A DNA stretch of 45,555 bases, from the NCBI GenBank assembly GCA_050942625.1, contig JBMNNS010000004.1:1-45555 (forward strand). The letters are read 5' to 3'. Below the pieces are notes generated by a model, which made no database searches, was not told where the DNA came from, and saw only the letters and a program-made list of their open reading frames with translations. The stretch comes from JBMNNS01 sp050942625 (GTDB lineage Bacteria > Bacillota > Dethiobacteria > DTU022 > UBA8154). The stretch's first letter is position 1; the number at the start of each line of letters is the position of its first letter. Shown here piece by piece: positions 23,998 to 31,881 of the stretch. Position numbers and translations under genes: made by a program.

Positions 23998-25008
23998 ATG
24001 GATAAAAGTGTTGATATTCTAAAAAAAGAAATAGGCCTGTTTCTAGCACCAAAGGTGCGTGCAATAATAGAAAATATTCCCCCTGAAGTTTTTGAAAAAA
24101 CGGAAGAGATAAGATTAAGGGTTAGAAGGCCCCTGGCAATTTATTGGAAGGGGGGAGAATCATTTTTGAATGAGAAAGGCCTTACCTCCATAATAAAGGA
24201 TTCATATTTAATCTCCAGGGATGATTTGGAGAGAACCTTGGAACTAATCAGCAGTCATTCGCTATATGCTTATGAGGAAGAATTAAGGCAGGGTTATCTG
24301 ACTATTCCTGGCGGACACCGTGTCGGCCTGGCGGGCAGGGCGGTTTTGGAAGGAGGAAAAGTAAGGGTTTTACGAGACATAAGTTCCCTTAACTTCCGTA
24401 TTGCCAGACAGGTAAAGGGGGCGGGAGAAAAGGTTCTGCCCTTTTTAATAGAAAGGCACCTGGGTCGCATTAGGCAATCACTTATTATTTCACCACCCCA
24501 GGGTGGTAAGACTACTTTACTAAGGGATCTCGCCCGGCTCATCAGCAATGGGGTTAGTATTTTAAACCATTGCGGGCAAAAGGTAGGGATTGTTGATGAA
24601 CGTTCGGAAATAGCTGCATGTTTTAGGGGGGTTCCACAGCTTGATGTTGGGTTAAGGACTGATGTCCTTGATGCCTGCCCCAAGGCGCAGGGTATTATGA
24701 TGATGTTAAGGTCGCTTTCACCGCAGGTCATTATCACGGACGAGATAGGACGGGAGGAAGATGTCAAGGCTATCGAAGAGGCGGTCCATGCCGGTGTATC
24801 GATTATAGCTTCTGTGCATGGTTCCAACCTGGATGAAATATTTCAAAGGCCCATCCTTGGGAGCCTGCTGGAAAAAAACTATTTTGAAAGGTTGGTTTTT
24901 TTAAGCAACAACAGGGGACCAGGCACGCTTGAAATGATTGCTGAAGGTGAAAGGGGGGTGCCCCTTTACTCCTCTCGCGGTGGGGGGGAATTAATTGAAT
25001 GTATGTAA
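23998..25008 (+). CDS. spoIIIAA: Stage III sporulation protein AA (ATPase)
   Basis: A 336-aa secretion-type ATPase of the mother-cell/forespore channel, related to type II/IV secretion ATPases. Walker A is SPPQGGKTTLLRD with K171, and Walker B-like VIITDEIGREEDVKAIEEAVHAG follows. An N-terminal IRLRVRRPLAI segment is typical of SpoIIIAA. I choose the ATG at 23998, 9 nt after GGAAGGTG. An ATG at 23959 in the same frame has its SD too close. It overlaps spoIIIAB by 10 nt. It heads a complete eight-gene operon whose products connect the mother cell with the engulfed forespore through the SpoIIQ-SpoIIIAH bridge. Confidence 0.95.
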   Translation: MDKSVDILKKEIGLFLAPKVRAIIENIPPEVFEKTEEIRLRVRRPLAIYWKGGESFLNEKGLTSIIKDSYLISRDDLERTLELISSHSLYAYEEELRQGYLTIPGGHRVGLAGRAVLEGGKVRVLRDISSLNFRIARQVKGAGEKVLPFLIERHLGRIRQSLIISPPQGGKTTLLRDLARLISNGVSILNHCGQKVGIVDERSEIAACFRGVPQLDVGLRTDVLDACPKAQGIMMMLRSLSPQVIITDEIGREEDVKAIEEAVHAGVSIIASVHGSNLDEIFQRPILGSLLEKNYFERLVFLSNNRGPGTLEMIAEGERGVPLYSSRGGGELIECM

Positions 25009-25520
25009 AATTTCTGGGAGCAGCGTTAATCGTTGCAGCAGCCTATCTTTATGGTTGTCAGGTATCATTTCTTTATAGTAAACGAGTCAGACTTCTGGAA
25101 GAAATTTTAATGGCCCTGGAGATGTTTTTGACCGAGGTAAATTATGGTTTAACCCCTCTGCCACAGGCATTTAGTCAGTTGGGAAAAAAAGTTCAGAAGC
25201 CCATCGGTTCCTTGTTTTGCGATGCTGCAAGGTGTATGAAGCAGAAAAGGGGCCTTAGTGCCAGGGAGTGTTGGGAAGAGGCGCTGTTAAAAAATGCTTC
25301 TGCTTTTGATTTTAACAAACACCAACTTGATTTATTCCAGAGGTTGGGCGGGGTCTGGGGCAGGGGTGATAGGGAAGGGCAGCAAAAACAGATTGCCTTG
25401 ATGCAGAATTTACTAAGACAGGCTTTGCAGGAGGCTCAGGTAGAGGAACAAAAGAATGTAAAAGTTTGGAGATACCTTGGGTTAATAGGTGGTTTGACAA
25501 TAGTGGTTTTTCTGCTCTAG
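24999..25520 (+). CDS. spoIIIAB: Stage III sporulation protein AB
   Basis: A 173-aa membrane protein with an N-terminal hydrophobic segment (LGAALIVAAAYLYG), a central cytoplasmic helical domain with LLEEILMALEMFLTEVNYGLTPLPQAF, and a C-terminal membrane helix (YLGLIGGLTIVVFLL). Structural work on SpoIIIAB shows similarity to GspF/PilC-type platform domains. It overlaps the spoIIIAA stop by 10 nt, indicating translational coupling. Confidence 0.92.
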   Translation: MYVKFLGAALIVAAAYLYGCQVSFLYSKRVRLLEEILMALEMFLTEVNYGLTPLPQAFSQLGKKVQKPIGSLFCDAARCMKQKRGLSARECWEEALLKNASAFDFNKHQLDLFQRLGGVWGRGDREGQQKQIALMQNLLRQALQEAQVEEQKNVKVWRYLGLIGGLTIVVFLL

Positions 25521-25598
25521 GTAGGTGGGCGGTTACCTTCAAGAATCGAAGGTGTTCATTATTAGCTGTAAGATTAGCTGCAAGGAAGGTGTAGTATA

Positions 25599-25805
25599 TT
25601 GGATCTCCTCAGGGTGGACCTTCTCTTTCAGATTGCTGGTATCGGAATTTTTATTTCTGTCCTCAATATTGTTTTGAAACAGGCAGGTAAGGAAGAGCAA
25701 GCGCAAATGCTTACACTTGTCGGTGTTGTTATTGTCCTTTTGATTGTTTTGCAGCTTGTTTCAGATCTATTTGAAAGCATGAGGGTTATTTTCAGACTGT
25801 TTTAA
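25599..25805 (+). CDS. spoIIIAC: Stage III sporulation protein AC
   Basis: A 68-aa, very hydrophobic protein with two membrane helices (IAGIGIFISVLNIVL and MLTLVGVVIVLLIVLQLV) joined by a KQAGKEEQAQ loop that is characteristic of SpoIIIAC. It starts at TTG 25599 with an AAGGAAGGTG site. It is separated by 78 nt from spoIIIAB and by 15 nt from spoIIIAD. A membrane component of the channel assembly. Confidence 0.92.
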   Translation: MDLLRVDLLFQIAGIGIFISVLNIVLKQAGKEEQAQMLTLVGVVIVLLIVLQLVSDLFESMRVIFRLF

Positions 25806-25820
25806 AGTAGGTGCTTATTA

Positions 25821-26207
25821 ATGGAAATTGCCCAAATTGTGGGTTTTGGGGTCATCACGACGATACTAATTCTTTTTATCCGTCAGAGTCGGCCTGATAT
25901 TGCCCAACTGCTTTCTATTACTGTTGGGGTCATTATTGTTGTCCATGTCCTGGGTTATTTAAAAATTATTGTTGACACGATTAGCAATCTTGCCCTTCAG
26001 GCGGAGATCAACAGTATATTCCTAAGAACATTATTTCGTGTTATTGGCGTAGCCTATCTGGCAGAATTTGGGGCCCAAGTTTGCCGGGATGCCGGGGAAG
26101 GCAGTGTTGCCCTAAAAATTGAATTTGCAGGAAAAATCATCATCATTACGATGTCTATACCAATCTTGATCGCAGTTATGGACAATATCATTGTTTTTAT
26201 GCCCTGA
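25821..26207 (+). CDS. spoIIIAD: Stage III sporulation protein AD
   Basis: A 128-aa protein with about four membrane helices. The N-terminal VGFGVITTILILFIRQSRPDIAQLLSITVGVII segment repeats the helix-RQ-helix theme of SpoIIIAC, a known paralogous relation. FRVIGVAYLAEFGAQVCRDAGEGSVALKIEFAGKI follows. It works with AC and AE in the inner-membrane part of the sporulation channel. Confidence 0.92.
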   Translation: MEIAQIVGFGVITTILILFIRQSRPDIAQLLSITVGVIIVVHVLGYLKIIVDTISNLALQAEINSIFLRTLFRVIGVAYLAEFGAQVCRDAGEGSVALKIEFAGKIIIITMSIPILIAVMDNIIVFMP

Positions 26208-26222
26208 AACAGGGGGGGTTTG

Positions 26223-27428
26223 ATGGCAGGAAGAAAGGCAGATTTTAAAAAAAAGTTACTGTTATTTGCAACGGTATTTATTCTTTTCCTTATGTTTAAT
26301 AATGTTGCCGGGGCCACAGAATGGGAAACCGACCCTATCAGGGAACTAAGTGAAAATGAGGAAATGTTGCCCCAAGGATGGGAGCAGGTGGAGCAATACT
26401 GGTACGATTTGGAACGGGAAATGGGTAATTATTTGCCTGTCTGGGATATCCGGGATATTTTGAAAAAAGATAGCAGTGGGGGGTTCCCAGGCATTCGGGA
26501 ACTGGCTGGTGGCTTGCTCCGCTATTTGTTTTCTGAAATAGTGATAAATTTAAATCTGATGGGCCAGCTTATTTTTTTAGCAGTGGCATCTGCCCTCTTA
26601 AAAAGCTTACAGGGGGCCTTTGGCAGTAATGATGTGGCCAGCCTGACAGAAAAAATAATATTCTTTGTGCTGGTAGGGGTGGCCTTGCGTAGTTTCGCCC
26701 TTGCGTTGGAAATCGGGGGTGGGGCCGTGGAAAACATGGTCAATTTTATGCTTGCTTTAATTCCTGTTCTTTTAACATTGTTGGCTTCTCTTGGACATGT
26801 TACCTCTGTCGGTCTTTTCCATCCTTTAATCATCTTTTCAGTGAACTTTATTGCTTCTTTGGTACGTAATGTTGTTTTCCCGCTAATCTTTTTTGCTACC
26901 ATTCTTTCGCTGGTCAATCATTTTTCTCCCCATTTTAAAATTAATAGACTGGCGGATCTTTTTAAAGAGGTTAGCCGTTGGGTTCTAGGTTTAATGTTGA
27001 CCCTTTTTTCCGGATTAACGGCAGTACAGGGAATTGCCGGTGGTGTTGGGGATGCTCTGACCCTGAAGACGGCTAAATTTATGACCAATGCTTTTGTTCC
27101 AGTAGTAGGTAAAATGCTTTCAGATGCGGTGGAAACGGTGATGGGGTATACCTTGCTTCTAAAAAATACAGCCACTATTGCAGGTTTGTTGATACTTTGC
27201 CTGCTGGTTGTTTTCCCCCTTCTAAAACTATTGGTCCTTCTCGCTGTTTATAAGCTAACAGGTGCCCTGGTCCAACCTTTAGGAGAAACTGAACTGGGGG
27301 AAGCCCTTTATACTATGGGAACTTGCCTTAACTACGTTTTTGCAGCAGTGGTAACGGTGGCGCTTACCTTTTTTATTGGCATTTCCATAATAGTTGGTGT
27401 AAGTAACGCAGCAATGATGCTGCGGTAG
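26223..27428 (+). CDS. spoIIIAE: Stage III sporulation protein AE
   Basis: A 401-aa membrane protein with a cleavable signal peptide (KKKLLLFATVFILFLMFNNVAGA), an exported acidic region to about residue 85, and then six to eight membrane helices. The GTCLNYVFAAVVTVALTFFIGISIIVGVSNAAMMLR end is typical. ATG 26223 is 4 nt after an AGGGGGGG tract; the TTG one codon earlier is less likely. It is the largest channel membrane component and resembles a permease in topology. Confidence 0.93.
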   Translation: MAGRKADFKKKLLLFATVFILFLMFNNVAGATEWETDPIRELSENEEMLPQGWEQVEQYWYDLEREMGNYLPVWDIRDILKKDSSGGFPGIRELAGGLLRYLFSEIVINLNLMGQLIFLAVASALLKSLQGAFGSNDVASLTEKIIFFVLVGVALRSFALALEIGGGAVENMVNFMLALIPVLLTLLASLGHVTSVGLFHPLIIFSVNFIASLVRNVVFPLIFFATILSLVNHFSPHFKINRLADLFKEVSRWVLGLMLTLFSGLTAVQGIAGGVGDALTLKTAKFMTNAFVPVVGKMLSDAVETVMGYTLLLKNTATIAGLLILCLLVVFPLLKLLVLLAVYKLTGALVQPLGETELGEALYTMGTCLNYVFAAVVTVALTFFIGISIIVGVSNAAMMLR

Positions 27429-27525
27429 AATCGAAGTGGCAGCAGGACTATTCCTTTACATCTGGTTTCATCAATCTGCCTGTTTTTAAAAATGGTATGG
27501 GTTTGCTGCCCTGGAAGGTGATTAG

Positions 27526-28182
27526 GTGATCGACTTTCTTGGTAATCTGGTTAAGTACATAGTTGTGCTTATTTTTTTAGCTACCCTGCTGGAAATGCTT
27601 TTACCGCAGGGGGAATTTCGCCGCTACCTTCGGATGTTAGTGGGTATTTTGCTTATTTTAACAATCCTTACCCCTTTACAAAGAATTATGAATATTGAAC
27701 CTTACCTGGAACTACCGACTATCTTTTCAGAACAGGTTGAGGGAGAAGATCTTAGTGCCATACTGGATGGAGGTAAAAAAATGCAGGATAGCTGTTTTAG
27801 TGCAGCTATCGGTGCTTACCGTTCTCATATCTATCAAATGTTAGAAGGTGTACTTCTAGATAATTTTGCACAGGAGCTTCTCCAGTTGGATCTGGTGGTG
27901 GAGGAAGATCCCCGAAATAATGATTTCGGCACCTTGAGAAGTATATATGCTGTAACACGTGAAAGCAAGGACTCGGATAAAGAAAAAGTGGCTGAAAAAC
28001 AAGAAGAAATTAGTATTTCCATTAATGTTTTCAAAAAGGAGGGAAGCCCTTTAGACGAAAATGGGTATGAAAACAGGGTTGCGGATGTTGTCTATCGGGA
28101 TAAGGCGGAAAAAATAAGGAGTTATTTAGCAAATTACTTTCAACTTTCTTCTGATAATGTAGAGGTAAAGGTAATACCTTGA
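27526..28182 (+). CDS. spoIIIAF: Stage III sporulation protein AF
   Basis: A 218-aa protein with two N-terminal membrane helices (LVKYIVVLIFLATLLEMLL, then YLRMLVGILLILTILTPL around a GEFRR turn) and a soluble alpha/beta domain from about residue 85 that corresponds to the EscJ/FliF-like ring-building fold of this family. It starts at GTG 27526 with GGAAGGTG. It overlaps the ORF containing spoIIIAG but not the chosen spoIIIAG start. A 97-nt gap precedes it. Confidence 0.9.
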   Translation: MIDFLGNLVKYIVVLIFLATLLEMLLPQGEFRRYLRMLVGILLILTILTPLQRIMNIEPYLELPTIFSEQVEGEDLSAILDGGKKMQDSCFSAAIGAYRSHIYQMLEGVLLDNFAQELLQLDLVVEEDPRNNDFGTLRSIYAVTRESKDSDKEKVAEKQEEISISINVFKKEGSPLDENGYENRVADVVYRDKAEKIRSYLANYFQLSSDNVEVKVIP

Positions 28183-28196
28183 GAGGTGGGGAAAAG

Positions 28197-28820
28197 GTGT
28201 CTCAGGAAAATAAAAAAGGGAATATATTTGAGCAATTCATGGATTTTTGGCAAGATGGCGCAAAAGGGGGAAAGAAGAAAAGTTATATCTTATTATCATT
28301 TCTTTTACTAGGGATAATTTTAATGTTTTCCAGCCCATTTTTTACTTCCCAACGGAAGTTACCTGTCCCTCGTGACAACTATGTTCCTGAAGTACCTTCT
28401 GTATTTCAGGAGCAAAAAAGCTGTGAAAGGGAACTCACAGAAGCATTAGGGAACATCCTGGAGCATATAGATGGAATTAGTAATGTGGAGGTATTTATTA
28501 GCTTCGATTCCAGTGAAGAAATAGTTTATGCACAATCTGTAGGAAACAATAGTCGTGAAACAAGCGAAGTTGATCGAGAAGGGGGAAGGCGAGAAATTTA
28601 CGAGGATAATAAAAATAGTGATTACATTATCTTAAGGGATGCTGGAGGGGGGGAAAAACCACTTCAGCTAAGAAAAAACATGCCGGCGGTGAAAGGGGTT
28701 TTGGTAGTTGCGAATGGGGCAGACAATTGTTTTTTGCGGTTAAAAATTATTCGTGCCATTGAAAGTGTTTTAGAACTACCAGCCCATCGTATAGCTGTCC
28801 TGCCCAGGGGCAGCAGCTAA
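28197..28820 (+). CDS. spoIIIAG: Stage III sporulation protein AG
   Basis: A 207-aa bitopic protein: basic N-terminus, membrane helix (YILLSFLLLGIILMFSSPFF), linker and a C-terminal ring-building domain (ELTEALGNILEHIDGISNVEVFISFDSS ... VKGVLVVANGADNCFLRLKIIRAIESVLELPAHRIAVLP). SpoIIIAG forms a large ring in the intermembrane space. I prefer GTG 28197 (AGAGGTGGGG upstream) over TTG 28179. Confidence 0.93.
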   Translation: MSQENKKGNIFEQFMDFWQDGAKGGKKKSYILLSFLLLGIILMFSSPFFTSQRKLPVPRDNYVPEVPSVFQEQKSCERELTEALGNILEHIDGISNVEVFISFDSSEEIVYAQSVGNNSRETSEVDREGGRREIYEDNKNSDYIILRDAGGGEKPLQLRKNMPAVKGVLVVANGADNCFLRLKIIRAIESVLELPAHRIAVLPRGSS

Positions 28821-28838
28821 AATTAAGGGGGGATTAGG

Positions 28839-29369
28839 ATGAACAAGAAAAAAGGCTGGATATTTAGTATTCTTCTAGCTGCTTTGATAACTTACGTGTT
28901 CGTATTCAATCTAGAAAAAGAAATGAGTCTTATTGAAGTAGTCCCTGACGAGAATCTGAGCAAACCGATGCTGGCTGAAAACTTTCCGGACCAGCCATCT
29001 AAATGGGATTTTGACGATACCAAGGCTTTTTTTGTTGAATACCGCCTGGAAAGGGATCGGGTGCGCGGCCGGGAGATGGAGAAGCTTGAAGAAATTATTA
29101 ACAATTTTCAGATTGGGGAAGAAGCACGGCGGGAGGCTGAATTACAACTTTTAGACCTGGTTGACCTGATGGAAAAAGAGCTTATTGTAGAAAACATGTT
29201 GAAGGCGCAGGGCTATGAGGATGCTCTTTTATTTATTGGGAAAGGAATAGCTACTATTATGGTTAATGCCGACAAACTAAAAGAAAATGATTTTTTAAGA
29301 ATTATTGAAACCGTAGCTTCCATAACCGGTATTTCACAGGAACAGATCCAGGTAGTACAGCATGGTTAG
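28839..29369 (+). CDS. spoIIIAH: Stage III sporulation protein AH
   Basis: A 176-aa protein: N-terminal membrane helix (GWIFSILLAALITYVFVFNL), a charged alpha-helical stalk (KAFFVEYRLERDRVRGREMEKLEEII) and a YscJ/FliF-like ring-building domain (MLKAQGYEDALLFIGKGIATIMV ... IIETVASITGISQEQIQVVQ). It binds forespore SpoIIQ to zip the two membranes. It is the last gene of the operon. In B. subtilis accB-accC follow, but here a minus-strand folD-fchA pair follows. Confidence 0.94.
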   Translation: MNKKKGWIFSILLAALITYVFVFNLEKEMSLIEVVPDENLSKPMLAENFPDQPSKWDFDDTKAFFVEYRLERDRVRGREMEKLEEIINNFQIGEEARREAELQLLDLVDLMEKELIVENMLKAQGYEDALLFIGKGIATIMVNADKLKENDFLRIIETVASITGISQEQIQVVQHG

Positions 29370-29481
29370 CCCGGGTGCCAGCCAGGGACTACAAAAAAAG
29401 CTTTCTCTCTTGTCAGAATATGCTGCCTTATCAAAAAACAACCCGAATCCTGCGCTTGCCCGGGAAATATATATTTCAGTT

Positions 29482-29521
29482 AAAAAACATAACTGCACGT
29501 AACAGAGCGTGCAGTTATGTT
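29482..29521 (-). terminator. Strong hairpin terminator for fchA-folD (minus strand)
   Basis: A perfect 14-bp stem: AACATAACTGCACG (29486-29499) pairs with CGTGCAGTTATGTT (29508-29521) around an 8-nt loop. Read on the minus strand it is followed by a U run from the A tract at 29482-29487, so it terminates the leftward fchA-folD transcript 38 nt past the folD stop. On the + strand it lacks a T run, but it may still act as a 3' barrier for spoIIIAH mRNA. Confidence 0.85.
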
Positions 29522-29558
29522 GAAAAAATGGTTTTGGCTGTGTACTATCCAGAGTGAT

Positions 29559-30422
29559 TTAGGACAGGTTGTGCTGCATTTCACAAGCCATAATGGTATG
29601 TTTGCAAAGAACAATTGTGGTTATAGAGCCAACACCTGCAGGTACAGGGGATATTTTAGCAACAATGGGTTCTACCGAAGCGAAATCAACATCACCGCAG
29701 TACTTGCCTGGATTATCAGGATCAGGGTTAATTCCAACGTCGATAATTATTTGCCCCGGCTTCACATAACTACTGTCGATCATTTTAGCCCTGCCGATGG
29801 CAGCAACTAAGATGTCGGCTTTTGCACAGACTTCAGGAAGGTTTTCAGTGCGGGAGTGGCAGATGGTAACGGTGGCATGTTCACGCATTAGTAGAATTGC
29901 AACCGGTTTTCCAACTACCATGGAACGGCCAACAACGACGACATTTTTACCTTTTAAAGGAATGTCATAAAATTTGAGCATGTCCATGCAGGCAGTAGGT
30001 GTGCAGGGGGGAAAGCCTGTGAGATCGTCCGCAAAAACTTTGCCGGCACTATATACGTTCAGGCAGTCAACATCTTTCTCCACGGGGATCAAAGAGCGCA
30101 TTTTTTTCTCATCGAGGTGCTTGGGAAGGGGGGCAAACATTAGAATACCGTTTATATCCTTATTAGCGCCTATTTCTTTAACTGCTTGTTCAAAGGCCTC
30201 CTGGGTAACATCTTCGGGGTATTCAAAAATTTCGTAGGCTAATCCGACTGAATCACCAGTTTTTTTGATACCACCTTCATAAAACAGGTCATCGGGACGG
30301 GCACCAACCCTAATTATTCCTAATTTGGGTGTGATCCCCTTAGCTTTTAAGGCTTCTACCTTTTTAATTAGATCCTCTTTAATAGCGTCGGCAACCGGTT
30401 TTCCTCTTAATCTTTTATCCAT
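29559..30422 (-). CDS. folD: FolD-family methylenetetrahydrofolate dehydrogenase, cyclohydrolase site degenerate
   Basis: A 287-aa protein that is clearly FolD: NAD(P)-binding VVVGRSMVVGKPVAILL, the CTPTACMDML box and the GVGSITTIVL end. The shared active site is altered, however. The YVxxK motif that supplies the catalytic Lys (K56 in human MTHFD1) reads Y48-E-G-G-I52 here, and the QLPLP motif reads F-A-P-L-P at residues 96-100, so the cyclohydrolase Gln is lost too. DVDCLN replaces the usual DVDGFH. Because fchA lies 43 nt upstream on the same strand, I infer that this FolD acts mainly as a dehydrogenase while FchA performs methenyl-THF hydrolysis. GGAGG precedes the ATG. Confidence 0.93.
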   Translation of the reverse strand: MDKRLRGKPVADAIKEDLIKKVEALKAKGITPKLGIIRVGARPDDLFYEGGIKKTGDSVGLAYEIFEYPEDVTQEAFEQAVKEIGANKDINGILMFAPLPKHLDEKKMRSLIPVEKDVDCLNVYSAGKVFADDLTGFPPCTPTACMDMLKFYDIPLKGKNVVVVGRSMVVGKPVAILLMREHATVTICHSRTENLPEVCAKADILVAAIGRAKMIDSSYVKPGQIIIDVGINPDPDNPGKYCGDVDFASVEPIVAKISPVPAGVGSITTIVLCKHTIMACEMQHNLS

Positions 30423-30465
30423 CCTGGATCCTCCAATCCAAATATGATTTTTTAATCTTACAAGC

Positions 30466-31095
30466 CTACTTCAGTTTATCTATTACCGACTGCAGCGTTT
30501 CATCGGCAATTTTACTGCCGTCTTCAAGGAGCCTGTAGATTTCTTTGTTGGTTTCTTCCAGATACTTTTCGTCTTTGATCGCCCCAAGGTTAATTAACAC
30601 GTTTAAGTAGCCGCAGATCAAGGCGGATTTGAGGAAGACGACCCCGCATCCTACGTCAGAGATGGCAAGTCTGCTACCTATTTGTCCCATCCGGGCATGA
30701 ATTTTGATCCCTTCATAAGACTTCCGCATAATTTCCAAAGGAACGGAACAGGCAGTGATGGAGCATTCCTCCATTACCTTTGCTTTGTGTGCAATCTGTT
30801 CAGGTGTTTCTCTAGGCAAACCATAAGCCTTGGATAGCGGTTCAAATACCTCTGCATCTTTGTCAACCAATTCTTTTAACTCTTCAATAATTTTATAGCC
30901 TTTTTCCAACAATTCCTTTACTTCATCTTCTACATCGGCATACTTCTTTTTTCCTACCGTGAGATTTCCCACCATGTTGGAAAGGGCCATACCAATAGCT
31001 CCGCCCATGGCAGCTGCACCGCCGCCGCCAGGAGTTGGAGCCTTGGATGCCAACACATCCAGAAAATGGGCACAGCTGTTTTCTGCCATAGCCAT
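30466..31095 (-). CDS. fchA: Methenyltetrahydrofolate cyclohydrolase, FchA (cyclodeaminase superfamily)
   Basis: A 209-aa helical protein of the formiminotransferase-cyclodeaminase C-terminal superfamily. The N-terminal signature APTPGGGGAAAMGGAIGMALSNMVGNLTVGKKKY is diagnostic, and the later SRLAISDVGCGVVFLKSALICGYLNVLINL helix bundle fits. FchA interconverts 5,10-methenyl- and 10-formyl-THF, a step of the methyl branch of the Wood-Ljungdahl pathway and of purinolytic or formate C1 metabolism. The ATG at 31095 is preceded by GGGGAGG with a 9-nt gap. It forms a two-gene leftward operon with folD. No other pathway gene (fhs, metF, acs) is in this window. Confidence 0.92.
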   Translation of the reverse strand: MAMAENSCAHFLDVLASKAPTPGGGGAAAMGGAIGMALSNMVGNLTVGKKKYADVEDEVKELLEKGYKIIEELKELVDKDAEVFEPLSKAYGLPRETPEQIAHKAKVMEECSITACSVPLEIMRKSYEGIKIHARMGQIGSRLAISDVGCGVVFLKSALICGYLNVLINLGAIKDEKYLEETNKEIYRLLEDGSKIADETLQSVIDKLK

Positions 31096-31263
31096 CGATT
31101 AAAACCTCCCCTTTTTATTGTTCTATATTAAAATTATTCGCTAAAAGTAAGCTATTTCCTTCTGTTGCTCCTGAATAAAAAACATCTTATCTTGTAAAAA
31201 TAGAAAGGGAACTTCCTTGTAATGCGCAGTAGGATTAACAGAAAATAGCCCGGAGGTTGAAAA

Positions 31264-31286
31264 TATCCTGGTGCGGTTACAGGATA
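31264..31286. promoter_or_regulatory. 7-bp inverted repeat in the fchA / asp23 divergent region
   Basis: TATCCTG (31264-31270) and CAGGATA (31280-31286) are separated by 9 nt in the 316-nt divergent intergenic region, 26 nt upstream of the asp23 -35 hexamer. The arrangement suits a dimeric regulator, but no regulator is identified. The rest of this gap (31112-31263) shows nothing I can name. Confidence 0.35.
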
Positions 31287-31311
31287 ACAGGCCCAATGAA
31301 GCAAAATTTTA

Positions 31312-31340
31312 TTGAAATATTAACCAATTCATGTTATGAT
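31312..31340 (+). promoter_or_regulatory. Sigma-A promoter upstream of asp23
   Basis: TTGAAA (31312-31317), a 17-nt spacer and TATGAT (31335-31340) form a near-consensus vegetative promoter 71 nt before the asp23 GTG. It should drive asp23 and, by read-through of the hairpin after asp23, the amaP-nusB-xse-isp genes. Confidence 0.72.
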
Positions 31341-31411
31341 GGATGCTATCATATTAACTTGGTTGATGTAGTTTTTATTCAATTACTTTTACCGAAAAGG
31401 AGGTCATAGAG

Positions 31412-31804
31412 GTGGAAGAAGGCCGGACACTTCCTTCAGAATTAGGAGCTATACGTATTGCCAATGAGGTTGTTTCAACTATTGCAGGGTTGGCGGCAGT
31501 TGAAATTGAAGGTGTAGCCAGTATGAGCGGGGGAATAGTTGGGGGAATAGCAGAGGCTTTGGGCCGGAAAAATCTGTCCAGGGGAGTAAAGGTGGAAGTT
31601 GGCGAGGAGGAAGCCTCAATCGATTTATACCTTATCGTTAACTATGGTTCCCGGATCCCAGATGTTGCCTGGCATACCCAGGAAAAAGTCAAACAAGCAG
31701 TGGAAACCATGACCGGTTTAAGGGTGGTAGCTGTGAACGTACATGTTCAGGGAGTAAAGTTCCCTCAGCAAAAAGAAGAAGAAACAACAGAGTTTAAACC
31801 GTAA
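31412..31804 (+). CDS. Asp23/Gls24 family envelope stress protein
   Basis: A 130-aa Asp23-domain protein (LGAIRIANEVVSTIAGLAAVEIEGVASM ... LYLIVNYGSRIPDVAWHTQEKVKQAVETMTGLRVVAVNVHVQGV). These proteins accumulate at the inner face of the membrane through the AmaP anchor, which is encoded next. It is equivalent in position to yqhY of B. subtilis, linked there to fatty-acid synthesis control. It begins at GTG 31412 with an excellent AAAAGGAGGT site. A hairpin with a T run follows the stop. Confidence 0.92.
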   Translation: MEEGRTLPSELGAIRIANEVVSTIAGLAAVEIEGVASMSGGIVGGIAEALGRKNLSRGVKVEVGEEEASIDLYLIVNYGSRIPDVAWHTQEKVKQAVETMTGLRVVAVNVHVQGVKFPQQKEEETTEFKP

Positions 31805-31816
31805 TTATGATATTCA

Positions 31817-31858
31817 CTAACCTTCCGGGGGGTGTATCATCTGGAAGGTTAGCTTTTT
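31817..31858 (+). terminator. Terminator/attenuator between asp23 and amaP
   Basis: CTAACCTTCC (31817-31826) pairs perfectly with GGAAGGTTAG (31843-31852), followed by CTTTTT. It lies 13 nt after the asp23 stop and before the amaP SD. Because amaP and nusB have no promoter of their own that I can see, it probably works as a partial terminator giving more asp23 than downstream mRNA. Confidence 0.75.
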
Positions 31859-31881
31859 CCCCTGAAAGGAGGACATATCCC

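Noticed and set aside
29517..29810. Plus-strand ORF opposite folD
   Set aside because: It is antisense to a clearly conserved folD and lacks a ribosome site.
31112..31311. THF riboswitch upstream of fchA
   Set aside because: I could not find the conserved core sequences of that riboswitch on the minus strand; only a short palindrome is visible.
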